Under the pieces are notes generated by a model. The model saw only the letters and a list, made by a program, of their open reading frames with translations. It was not told where the DNA came from and did not search any database. From NCBI GenBank assembly GCA_035498175.1, contig DATKAJ010000085.1:1-64000 (forward strand): a DNA stretch of 64,000 nt, in the 5' to 3' direction. This document shows, piece after piece, positions 8,791 to 16,259 of the stretch; the stretch's first letter is position 1, and every line of letters starts with the position of its first letter. A program made the position numbers and the translations under genes. The stretch comes from JALORV01 sp035498175 (GTDB lineage: Bacteria; Pseudomonadota; Gammaproteobacteria; Burkholderiales; Burkholderiaceae_F).

Positions 8791-9510
8791 CTATCCCTTG
8801 CGAGCGGCCCGCGCTCGTACGGGCCGTGGAGTGCTGGCGGCGCGCAGGGCGCGCTCCTTGCTTTCGATGACGTGGTCGTACATCGCCTTGCCGGCTTGTT
8901 CGGGATCGCCCGAGGCGATCGCCTTGAGAATGACCCGGTGCTCGGCGACCGAATGTGGCAGTACGGAGCCGTCGACGAGGTTGCGCCGCCGATAGAGCGC
9001 CAGTTCCTTGACGAGCTTGCCGTAGATCGCCTGCATCTTGCGGTTGCCCGCGAACTCGACCATGCGGTCGTGAAACTGAAGGTTCAGCAGGTGGTACTGG
9101 TCGCGATCGTCGGCCTTCACGGCCTGCTCCATGCGTTCGGCAATGCTGCGCAAGGTCTTCAGTTGCGCCGGCGTGATCGTTTCGGCAAGTCGTCGACCGA
9201 CGAGTTCGTCCATCGCCGCGCGCAGGTCGTAGATATCAGCCGCTTCCTCGTGCGGGATGTCGCGGACGAAGACGCCCCGGTTTTTTTCCTGGCGCACGAG
9301 ACCCGCTTCCTCGAGCATCCGGAACGCTTCGCGGATCGGGCCTCGCGAGACGCCCAGCCGCTCGGAAAGCCACGCTTCGGTGAGTTTTGCACCCGGGCCG
9401 ATCTCCCCCGCGAGGATCATTCGCTCGATCTCCTGCTGCGCCGCGGTCGCGAGCGAGTTCGAGCGCAGCAGCGCGATCGTCGGATGGGGCACTACGTTCG
9501 ATTCGGCCAT
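8791..9510 (-). CDS. phnR: GntR/FCD-family regulator of phosphonate utilisation
   Basis: A 239-residue regulator with an N-terminal winged helix (about residues 20-85, with LSERLGVSRGPIREAFRMLEE) and a C-terminal all-helical FCD ligand domain (about 95-220, with DLRAAMDELVGR and NLQFHDRMVEFAGN). FCD proteins usually sense small carboxylates and repress their own and neighbouring operons. The start chosen is the ATG at 9510, giving MAESN; an upstream in-frame start at 9552 would put coding sequence through the palindrome at 9524-9543, which looks like the operator. It is the first gene of the leftward operon, divergent from the transporter genes. By position it resembles the regulators of AEP clusters in Burkholderia-type bacteria. 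The effector, perhaps AEP or phosphonoacetate, is not known from sequence. Confidence 0.88.
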   Translation of the reverse strand: MAESNVVPHPTIALLRSNSLATAAQQEIERMILAGEIGPGAKLTEAWLSERLGVSRGPIREAFRMLEEAGLVRQEKNRGVFVRDIPHEEAADIYDLRAAMDELVGRRLAETITPAQLKTLRSIAERMEQAVKADDRDQYHLLNLQFHDRMVEFAGNRKMQAIYGKLVKELALYRRRNLVDGSVLPHSVAEHRVILKAIASGDPEQAGKAMYDHVIESKERALRAASTPRPVRARAARKG

Positions 9511-9523
9511 AGGCGAGAGCCTA

Positions 9524-9543
9524 GCAGATTGTCGACAATCTGC
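9524..9543. promoter_or_regulatory. Probable PhnR operator, perfect 20-bp palindrome
   Basis: GCAGATTGTCGACAATCTGC is a perfect inverted repeat. The core TTGTCGACAA fits the usual two-fold symmetric sites bound by GntR/FCD dimers. It lies 13 bp ahead of the regulator ATG and 9 bp ahead of a TTGACA -35 element of the opposite strand, so one bound dimer could control both divergent operons. Function is inferred. Confidence 0.75.
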
Positions 9544-9552
9544 AAAAAACAA

Positions 9553-9582
9553 TTGACACCCGTTTTTGTCGCTGCGTAGACT
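9553..9582 (+). promoter_or_regulatory. Candidate sigma-70 promoter for the AEP transporter operon
   Basis: TTGACA at 9553-9558 and TAGACT at 9577-9582 are separated by 18 bp. The -35 box is a consensus match and directly follows the 20-bp palindrome. It would leave a leader of about 135 nt before the phnS start. Function is inferred from consensus only. Confidence 0.5.
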
Positions 9583-9725
9583 GCCCGCGCCCGGACGCCG
9601 AGACAGAGCCGTGCAAGCGCGTCACCGAAGTGTCAACGACATACGCTAGTTTTGCCGGCTGTTCGTTTCCGTCCTGTGACGAACTGCCAGAGAAGATTTC
9701 GAACGGGGCTCTCAAGGAGGAGTCG

Positions 9726-10754
9726 ATGAAACCGCTATCTCACGCCGTGCGCCTGCTGGCCGGGGTCGTGCTGGCTGCTGTCGCGTTCAGCGCCAGCGCA
9801 CAGAAGACCCAGTTGACCGTCTACACGGCGCTCGAGACCGATCAGTTGAAGGCCTACCAGGCCGGGTTCGAGAAGGCCAACCCCAACATCGAGATCGTCT
9901 GGGTGCGCGACTCCACCGGCATCATCACGGCCAAGCTGCTGGCCGAAAAGGCCAATCCGAAGGCCGACGTGATCATGGGCGTGGCCGCTACCAGCATGGC
10001 GATCTTCGACAAGGAAGGCATGCTGCAGCCGTACGCACCGGCCGGTCTCGCCCGCATCGCGCCGCAGTACCGCGATCCGAAGAACCCGCCGGCCTGGGTC
10101 GGCATGGACGTCTGGGGCGCGACGATCTGCTTCAACACGGCCGAGGCAGCCAAACGCAACATCCCGAAGCCAGAGACCTGGAAGGACCTGACCAAGCCGG
10201 TCTACAAGGGTCAGATCGTGATGCCGCACCCAGCGTCGTCGGGCACGGGTTTCTTCGACGTCAGCGCATGGTTGCAGCTGTGGGGCGAGAAAGACGGCTG
10301 GGCCTACATGGACGGGCTGCACGAGAACATCGCGCAGTACATGCATTCGGGGTCGCGGCCCTGCGCCGCCGCGGCGGCCGGTGAGTACGTCGTCGGCATC
10401 TCCTTCGAGTACCGGGCCAACCGCGAGAAGGCGCGCGGAGCGCCGATCGACCTGGTGTTTCCGAAGGAAGGACTCGGCTGGGACCTCGAGGCGATCGGCA
10501 TCGTCAAGGGCACCAAGAACCTCGATGCTGCGAAGAAGCTTTCGGACTGGGCCGCCTCGGACGACGCGATGGCACTTTACGCGGCCAACTTCGCGATCGT
10601 GGCGGTGCCGGCACTGTCGAAGCCGCTGCCCAACGTGCCGGCCGACTATGCCAGCCGGCTGGTGAAGAACGATTTTGGCTGGGCTGCGACGAACCGTGAC
10701 AAGATCCTCGCGGAGTGGAGCAAGCGCTACGAATCGAAGGCCGCGCCCAAGTAA
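9726..10754 (+). CDS. phnS: AEP-type ABC transporter periplasmic binding protein
   Basis: A 342-residue periplasmic binding protein. The signal peptide spans about residues 1-25 and ends in SASAQ. The mature part begins with the QLTVYTALE strand typical of family-1 extracellular proteins that bind Fe(III), thiosulfate or AEP. The ATG at 9726 is chosen because AAGGAGGAG lies immediately upstream and the signal peptide starts there. Genes for the ATPase, permease and AEP transaminase follow on the same strand, so AEP is the likely ligand; the equivalent transporter is called PhnS2T2U2 or AepXVW in other bacteria. Sequence alone would also allow a ferric-binding protein; the context decides. High expression relative to the downstream transporter genes is likely because a hairpin with a T run follows the gene. 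Confidence 0.87.
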   Translation: MKPLSHAVRLLAGVVLAAVAFSASAQKTQLTVYTALETDQLKAYQAGFEKANPNIEIVWVRDSTGIITAKLLAEKANPKADVIMGVAATSMAIFDKEGMLQPYAPAGLARIAPQYRDPKNPPAWVGMDVWGATICFNTAEAAKRNIPKPETWKDLTKPVYKGQIVMPHPASSGTGFFDVSAWLQLWGEKDGWAYMDGLHENIAQYMHSGSRPCAAAAAGEYVVGISFEYRANREKARGAPIDLVFPKEGLGWDLEAIGIVKGTKNLDAAKKLSDWAASDDAMALYAANFAIVAVPALSKPLPNVPADYASRLVKNDFGWAATNRDKILAEWSKRYESKAAPK

Positions 10755-10774
10755 ACATTCGAACGGCGTAGCAC

Positions 10775-10820
10775 CGCCGGGTACGGGCGCCCGCCGCGTT
10801 CGACCCGGCGTGTTTTTTTT
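10775..10820 (+). terminator. Hairpin plus T-run between phnS and phnT, probable attenuator
   Basis: CGCCGGGT at 10775-10782 pairs perfectly with ACCCGGCG at 10803-10810, around a 20-nt loop that itself contains GGGCGCCC. Eight T residues follow at 10813-10820 and run straight into the phnT ribosome-binding site GGAG. This is a standard intrinsic-terminator shape. Its place inside the operon suggests partial termination, which would make more binding protein than membrane components. Confidence 0.72.
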
Positions 10821-10829
10821 GGAGCAGCG

Positions 10830-11924
10830 ATGAATAGCCAGGCGCCTGCCGAAGCACTGCGCCTCGAGGGCATCCACAAGGCCTTTGGCGACTTCGTCGC
10901 GCTGAAATCGATCGACCTCGTGGTACCGCCCGGCGAACTGGTCTGCTTCCTTGGTCCCTCCGGCTGTGGCAAGACAACGCTGCTTCGGATCATTGCCGGC
11001 CTCGAGCAGCAATCGCGCGGTCGCATCCTGCAGAGCGGGCGCGATGTCTCGCTGGCGCCACCAGCGGCGCGCGATTACGGCATCGTCTTTCAGTCATACG
11101 CGCTGTTTCCCAACCTGACGGTCGCGCAGAACGTCGGATACGGGCTCGTCAATCGCCGCAAGTCCCGCAGCGACATCGCGGCGCGCGTACTGGAGCTGCT
11201 GACGCTGGTGGGTCTTCCCGATGCGGGCCGGAAGTATCCGAGCCAGATGTCGGGCGGACAGCAGCAGCGTGTCGCGCTCGCGCGTGCGCTGGCAACTTCG
11301 CCCAGCCTGCTGCTGCTCGACGAGCCGCTGTCTGCACTGGATGCGAAGGTGCGAGAGCGGCTGCGTGGAGAGATCCGTCAGCTGCAGCGGCGCCTGCGCG
11401 TGACGACGATCATGGTGACCCATGACCAGGAAGAGGCGTTGTCAATGGCCGACCGCGTGGTCGTGATGAACGAAGGCCACATCGAGCAGGTCGGTTCGCC
11501 CAGCGATGTTTACGAACGGCCGGCCACGCCCTTTGTTGCCGACTTTCTGGGCAAGGTGAACGTTCTAAGAGGCGTGTCGCTAGGCGGAGGACGCTACCGT
11601 GTTGGAGCGATCGAGCTGTCGCTGCCGATGACCGAACACCGCGACGGGGAGGACGTGCGCATTTACGTTCGGCCCGAGGACCGCCACGTCGAGGGCAACG
11701 TGGCCGCGATGCCGAACCGGCTGCGCGGGCGGATCGCGCGCATCGATTACCTCGGCACCTTCTGTCTGGCCGAGCTGCGCTGTGAGGGCCTGGGGCAGCC
11801 GATGCTGATCTCGTACTCACTGAACCAGGTGCACGACCTCGGTGTGTGCGAAGGCGGCGAGGTGGAGTTCGCGCTGCGCGTCGACCGCGTGCGGGTGTTC
11901 GTCACAGAGGCGCGGCCGGCATGA
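10830..11924 (+). CDS. phnT: AEP-type ABC transporter ATP-binding protein
   Basis: A 364-residue ABC ATPase. The Walker A motif GPSGCGKTT is at residues 42-50; the Q-loop follows in FQSYALFPNLTV, then signature MSGGQQQRVALARAL, Walker B LLLLDEPLSALD and the switch histidine in MVTHD. The C-terminal 120 residues form a TOBE-like regulatory domain, as in importers for polyamines, iron and AEP. GGAG immediately after the T-run precedes the ATG. The stop lies 13 bp before the permease start. It would energise uptake of AEP together with the upstream binding protein and the downstream fused permease. The assignment of substrate rests on the operon, not on the ATPase itself. Confidence 0.88.
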   Translation: MNSQAPAEALRLEGIHKAFGDFVALKSIDLVVPPGELVCFLGPSGCGKTTLLRIIAGLEQQSRGRILQSGRDVSLAPPAARDYGIVFQSYALFPNLTVAQNVGYGLVNRRKSRSDIAARVLELLTLVGLPDAGRKYPSQMSGGQQQRVALARALATSPSLLLLDEPLSALDAKVRERLRGEIRQLQRRLRVTTIMVTHDQEEALSMADRVVVMNEGHIEQVGSPSDVYERPATPFVADFLGKVNVLRGVSLGGGRYRVGAIELSLPMTEHRDGEDVRIYVRPEDRHVEGNVAAMPNRLRGRIARIDYLGTFCLAELRCEGLGQPMLISYSLNQVHDLGVCEGGEVEFALRVDRVRVFVTEARPA

Positions 11925-11937
11925 AACCGGAGGGCTG

Positions 11938-13668
11938 GTGAGCGCCACGGTCCTGCCGGTTGCAGCTGGACGCGCGCCGTCGCGCCTGGCGCTGGCGGGC
12001 GAGGCGCTGGCGGCGCGGGGCGGGCTGCTGCTGCTGGCGCTCGGGCTGCTGGTATTCCTGACCATTCCGCTGGCGGTGATCCTGGTGCGCAGTGTCGAGG
12101 GAAAAGCCGGCGGCGAGTTCGTCGGCGTTGCCAACTTCGTCCAGTACGTGCGCTCGCCGGCACTGGCGCAGTCGACCCTGAACACGCTCACCTTCGCCGC
12201 CCTGACGACGCTGGTGACCGTCCCGCTCGCGTTCGCGTTCGCCTACGCGATGCAGCGCAGCTGCGTTCCGTTCAAAGGGGTGTGGCGGAACATCGCGATG
12301 ATCCCGATCCTCGCCCCGTCACTGCTGGCCGCGATCGCTTTCATCTACCTGTTCGGCAATCAGGGCGCCTTCAAGTTCGCCCTCGAGTGGGTCGGACTCA
12401 AATCGATCTATGGCATGCCGGGCATGGTGCTCGCAATGACATTCGCCTCTTTTCCGCATGCGGCGATGATCCTGATGGCTGCACTGGCGCTCTCGGACGC
12501 CCGTCTGTACGAAGCCGCGGATTCGCTCGGGACCAGCGAGCTCCGCAAGTTCATGACGATCACACTGCCCGGGGCGAAGTACGGACTCATATCGGCCAGC
12601 ATGGTCGTGTTCACGATGGCGGTATCGGAGTTCGGCGTGCCCAAGGTGATCGGCGGCAACACCAGCGTGCTTGCGGTCGATATCTACAAGCAGGTCATTG
12701 GCCAGCAGAACTTCTCCATGGGTGCGGTCGTTGGACTGGTGCTGCTGCTGCCCGCGGTGGCCGCCTTCGTCATGGACCATGTCGTGCAACGGAAGCAGCA
12801 GGCCCTGCTGACGGCGCGCAGCGTCCCGTATCAGGCGCGGCCCGCGCGCGGGCGCGACGTTGCGCTGCTGCTCCTCGTGGTCGTCATGTCGTCGTTGATG
12901 CTTCTCGTGGTCGGCATGGCCGCCTTCGGTTCGGTGGTGAAGTTCTGGCCGTACAACCTGTCGCTGACGCTGAACCACTACACCTATGGACTGGAAGAGG
13001 CGGGTCTGGAGCACGCGTATTGGAACAGCCTGGTCATGGCGGGCTGGTGCGCGGTTCTCGGTGCGACTATCACCTTCGCCGGGGCCTACTGGCTGGAAAA
13101 GACGCGCGGGGCGGATGTGCTCAGGCCGCTGATCCGATTCCAGGCGATGCTGCCGATGGCCGTGCCGGGCATGGTGCTCGGGATCGGTTACATCCTGTTC
13201 TTCAATGCGCCGGGCAATCCGCTCAATTTTCTGTACGGAACGATGGGGATCCTGGTGCTTTCGACCCTCGTGCATTTCTACTCGTCGAGCCATCTGACCG
13301 CGGTCACGGCGCTGAAGCAGATCGACAGTGAATTCGAGTCCGTGTCGGCCTCGCTGAAGGTGCCGTTTTACAAAACGTTCTGGCGGGTCACGGTGCCGGT
13401 GTGCCTCCCGTCGATCCTCGACATCGGTCGGTATTATTTCGTCAACGCAATGACGACGATCTCGGCGGTTGTGTTCTTGTATTCGCCGAGGACCACGCTG
13501 GCGTCGATTTCGATCCTGCAACTGGATGAGGCCGGTGCGATCGGCTCCGCTGCAGCGATGGCGACGCTGATCGTGGCGACGTCTGCGGTGGTGACCGGTG
13601 CGCTGTTCGTGGTCGAGTGGTGGCTGATCCGCCGCACGCAGTCCTGGCGCAATACGGCCAGAACCTGA
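11938..13668 (+). CDS. phnU: AEP-type ABC transporter permease, two fused membrane modules
   Basis: A 576-residue permease with two binding-protein-dependent transport modules in tandem, roughly residues 20-290 and 300-570. Each has an EAA-type loop that would contact the ATPase: EAADSLGTSELRKFMTITLP in the first half and SASLKVPFYKTFWRVTVP in the second. This fusion is typical of the ferric/AEP importer type in which one polypeptide supplies both halves of the channel. The start is taken as GTG at 11938, with GGAGG about four bases upstream; a longer reading frame reaches back into phnT but lacks a ribosome-binding site and would encode non-membrane sequence. It is followed by phnW after 10 bp, and AAGGAG lies in that gap. 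Confidence 0.87.
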   Translation: MSATVLPVAAGRAPSRLALAGEALAARGGLLLLALGLLVFLTIPLAVILVRSVEGKAGGEFVGVANFVQYVRSPALAQSTLNTLTFAALTTLVTVPLAFAFAYAMQRSCVPFKGVWRNIAMIPILAPSLLAAIAFIYLFGNQGAFKFALEWVGLKSIYGMPGMVLAMTFASFPHAAMILMAALALSDARLYEAADSLGTSELRKFMTITLPGAKYGLISASMVVFTMAVSEFGVPKVIGGNTSVLAVDIYKQVIGQQNFSMGAVVGLVLLLPAVAAFVMDHVVQRKQQALLTARSVPYQARPARGRDVALLLLVVVMSSLMLLVVGMAAFGSVVKFWPYNLSLTLNHYTYGLEEAGLEHAYWNSLVMAGWCAVLGATITFAGAYWLEKTRGADVLRPLIRFQAMLPMAVPGMVLGIGYILFFNAPGNPLNFLYGTMGILVLSTLVHFYSSSHLTAVTALKQIDSEFESVSASLKVPFYKTFWRVTVPVCLPSILDIGRYYFVNAMTTISAVVFLYSPRTTLASISILQLDEAGAIGSAAAMATLIVATSAVVTGALFVVEWWLIRRTQSWRNTART

Positions 13669-13678
13669 AGGAGATTCC

Positions 13679-14818
13679 ATGATCGTCGGAAACGACCCGA
13701 TCCTGCTGACGCCGGGGCCACTGACCACGTCTCTGGCCACCAAGCAGGCGATGCTGCGCGACTGGGGCTCGTGGGATGCCGCCTTCAATTCGATCACGGC
13801 CAGCCTGCGCAAGGATCTGGTCGACATCGTCGGCGGCGGCAGTGACTACACCTGCGTGCCGCTGCAAGGCAGCGGGACGTTCTCCGTCGAGGCGGCCATC
13901 GGCACCATCGTCCCGCGCGGTGGCAAGGTGCTGGTGCCCAACAACGGCGCCTACTGCGCGCGCATCATCCGGATCTGCGGGTACCTCGGGCGCGCCGTCG
14001 TCGAGCTTCCGGTGGCCGAGGACCAACCTGCGACCGCCGCGATCATCGACGCCGCACTGTCCGCCGATCCAACGATCACGCATGTCGCGCAGGTGCACTG
14101 CGAGACCGGGGCGGGCGTCATCAACGACCTCGCCGGCATCGCCGAGGTCTGCGCGCGGCGCGGCAAGGGCCTGATCGTCGATGCGATGAGTTCGTTCGCG
14201 GCATTGCCGATCGACGTCGCCCGCGTGCCGTTCGACGCGCTGGTGGCGGCGAGCGGCAAGTGTCTCGAAGGCGTACCCGGCATGGGATTCGTCATCGCGC
14301 GCAAGGCCGTTCTTGAGGCGCGGGCCGGCAATGCGCATTCGCTGGCGATGGACCTGCACGACCAGTACGTCTACATGGAGAAGACGACGCAGTGGCGCTA
14401 TACGCCGCCGACGCACGTCGTCGCCGCGCTGCGCGCCGCGGTCGACCAGTTTCTCGTCGAAGGCGGTCAGCCGGCGCGGCTCGCACGCTATCGCGACAAC
14501 TGTGACACCCTGATCGGCGGCATGGCGGAACTGGGGTTCCGGCCGTTCCTGCGGCCCGAGGTGCAGGCGCCGATCATCGTTACGTTCCATGCGCCGGCCG
14601 ATCCGGCCTATGAGTTCAAGTCCTTCTACGTAAAGGCGCGCGAGCGCGGCTACATCCTCTATCCGGGCAAGCTGACGCAGGTAGAGACTTTCCGCGTCGG
14701 CTGCATCGGCGCGATCGACGCCAACGAGATGCGCAATGTCGTCTCGGCCGTCGCGCAGACGCTCAAGGAAATGGGCATCAAGCGCGTCGCGCCGCAGGAG
14801 CCGCGCAAGGCGGCATAG
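13679..14818 (+). CDS. phnW: 2-aminoethylphosphonate-pyruvate transaminase
   Basis: A 379-residue class-V, fold-type I PLP enzyme. It transfers the amino group of AEP to pyruvate, giving phosphonoacetaldehyde and alanine. The PLP lysine is K194 in ASGKCLEGVPG, the same residue number as in the Salmonella enzyme. The N-terminal LLTPGPLTTS and the RDWGSWD segment at 27-33 are hallmarks of PhnW, as is the GSGTFSVEA phosphate-binding loop. It is the last gene of the rightward operon. Its product feeds PhnY and PhnA on the divergent operon; no phosphonatase gene (phnX) is visible, so the oxidative branch is the one encoded here. The alanine formed could be recycled by the alanine dehydrogenase at 18.4-19.5 kb. 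Confidence 0.95.
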   Translation: MIVGNDPILLTPGPLTTSLATKQAMLRDWGSWDAAFNSITASLRKDLVDIVGGGSDYTCVPLQGSGTFSVEAAIGTIVPRGGKVLVPNNGAYCARIIRICGYLGRAVVELPVAEDQPATAAIIDAALSADPTITHVAQVHCETGAGVINDLAGIAEVCARRGKGLIVDAMSSFAALPIDVARVPFDALVAASGKCLEGVPGMGFVIARKAVLEARAGNAHSLAMDLHDQYVYMEKTTQWRYTPPTHVVAALRAAVDQFLVEGGQPARLARYRDNCDTLIGGMAELGFRPFLRPEVQAPIIVTFHAPADPAYEFKSFYVKARERGYILYPGKLTQVETFRVGCIGAIDANEMRNVVSAVAQTLKEMGIKRVAPQEPRKAA

Positions 14819-14840
14819 GAGGGCGGCCCGCCGCGCAGCG

Positions 14841-16139
14841 TTACTTCCTGAGTGCGGCGAGGCGTTGTCGAGCGTCTTCGGCGGGCTCGCCGCTCAGTCC
14901 ATCCTTCAGCGCCTGCTCGAAGGACTCGATGGCCTTTGCGCGCGCTCCCTGTTCGGACCGCACGATCCCGAGCCGGTACTCGATCGTCGGCGACTTGGGG
15001 GCGAGGGTGAGCGCCTGATTCAGCGTGCTCTCGGCCTTCGCAAGATCGCCGCGCGCCCGCTGAACCCAGCCCAGCGTGTCGAGGTATGTCGCATCGCGCG
15101 GCTGCAGCTCAGCGGCGCGCTGAGCCCAGGCCTGCGCATTGCCGAGATCGCCCTTGGCTTCGACTTCGAGCCAGGCCGCGTTGTTCAAGACCTGTGGATC
15201 GTCGCGGTTCAGCTTCAGCGCCCGCCCGTAGGCTTGCCGGGCGCCGGCCTTGTCACCGACCGCCACAAGCAGGTTGCCGTAACGCCCCAAAGCGACGGCG
15301 TCGTCGGGATGCGCCTTTACCACCGCTTCTGCGGCGGCCAGCGCCCCCTTCTTATCGCCGCTTGCCAGCATCAAGCCGGCACGGTCCATCTGCAGGGACG
15401 TCGATTTCGGCGCAATCTTGAGCGCCCGGTCGAGCGCCGTGTTCGCCTCGGGATAGCGCTTCGCGTCAGCGTAGATCCGCGCAAGCATCCGCAGGGGCTC
15501 CGGGTCCTTCGGTGCGAGTTTGGCCGATCTCTCAAAGGCTACGATCGCATCGCTGGTGCGCCCGGCCCCGGACAGAGCTACTCCGAGGCCGAAGTTTGCG
15601 GCGGCGTCGTCCGGCCGGGCTTTGACGGCGCGCTCGTACTGCTGGACGGCCCGCGCTGGATCGCCGAGTCGCAGGTAGATATCGCCCAGTTCCATTTGCG
15701 CCGGCACCAACGCCGGGTTGAGGCGCAACGCGTTCTCGAACTCCCCTTTAGCGCGATCGAAGTCACCGCGGCCGCGATACAGGCGGCCTAGTGCAACGTG
15801 AACTCCGGCGCTGTCGGGCGCCAGCGCCTGTGCCTGCTGCAGCAACGATTCGGCGCCGGCGGGATTGCGCCGGCGTACCTCGATGTCGGCCAACGCGATC
15901 AGCGGCTGGGGCGACTTGGGAGCCAGTTTCTGTGCCTTGCGAAAGGCCGCTTCGGCGGCCTTGAGGTCGCCGTTGATCAGCTTCTGCATGCCAGCCCGAA
16001 GCTCTGCCGCCGCCGGAGACTCCTTGGGCATCTGCAGTTCATCACGATGCAGGGTTTCGGTGACGGCTGCCATGGCGGGCAGACCGACAAGCACGAGCGC
16101 GGCGACGGCCAGCGCGAGCAGGTAGAAATTCGGCTTCAT
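14841..16139 (-). CDS. Exported TPR-repeat protein
   Basis: A 432-residue protein. The start at 16139 gives a signal peptide of about 25 residues (MKPNFYLLALAVA to PAMAA). The rest is a run of about ten tetratricopeptide repeats recognisable by the recurring A-x-A-x-x-x-F/L-x-x-A-L-x-L-x-P spacing, for example KAAEAAFRKAQKLAPKSP and RAVQQYERAVKARPDD. TPR arrays bind protein partners; the sequence gives no enzymatic motif. It is the only gene between phnW, which it faces tail to tail, and the PEP-CTERM gene. It could serve polysaccharide or surface-protein export together with the PEP-CTERM protein, but no other export gene is in the window. Function unknown. Confidence 0.83.
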   Translation of the reverse strand: MKPNFYLLALAVAALVLVGLPAMAAVTETLHRDELQMPKESPAAAELRAGMQKLINGDLKAAEAAFRKAQKLAPKSPQPLIALADIEVRRRNPAGAESLLQQAQALAPDSAGVHVALGRLYRGRGDFDRAKGEFENALRLNPALVPAQMELGDIYLRLGDPARAVQQYERAVKARPDDAAANFGLGVALSGAGRTSDAIVAFERSAKLAPKDPEPLRMLARIYADAKRYPEANTALDRALKIAPKSTSLQMDRAGLMLASGDKKGALAAAEAVVKAHPDDAVALGRYGNLLVAVGDKAGARQAYGRALKLNRDDPQVLNNAAWLEVEAKGDLGNAQAWAQRAAELQPRDATYLDTLGWVQRARGDLAKAESTLNQALTLAPKSPTIEYRLGIVRSEQGARAKAIESFEQALKDGLSGEPAEDARQRLAALRK

Positions 16140-16209
16140 CGGGTTCGCGGTGCGTGGATGGGGCGAGTGTAGGGCCCGGGGCGGCACGGCAGGCGAGAAT
16201 GCACTCACA

Positions 16210-16241
16210 AAAAGAAAGCGGCGCCCGAAGGCGCCGCCATT
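16210..16241 (-). terminator. Intrinsic terminator after the PEP-CTERM gene
   Basis: A perfect 8-bp GC stem (16218-16225 with 16230-16237) closes a four-base loop that reads TTCG on the minus strand, and TTTCTTTTTG follows on that strand. The opposite strand has CATTTTT after the stem, so it could work in both directions. It lies 19 bp after the PEP-CTERM stop. Confidence 0.85.
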
Positions 16242-16259
16242 TTTGATATTGCGGCCCGA

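Noticed and set aside
9726..10754. Binding protein as ferric-iron receptor
   Set aside because: The fold allows it, but the operon with phnW and the phn regulator makes AEP the better call.
12319..13827. Long open frame of about 500 codons on the minus strand under the AEP permease
   Set aside because: Composition is Arg/His/Gln rich without domain or signal, and it is the mirror of a well-supported membrane permease gene. GC-rich genes often leave such antisense frames open.
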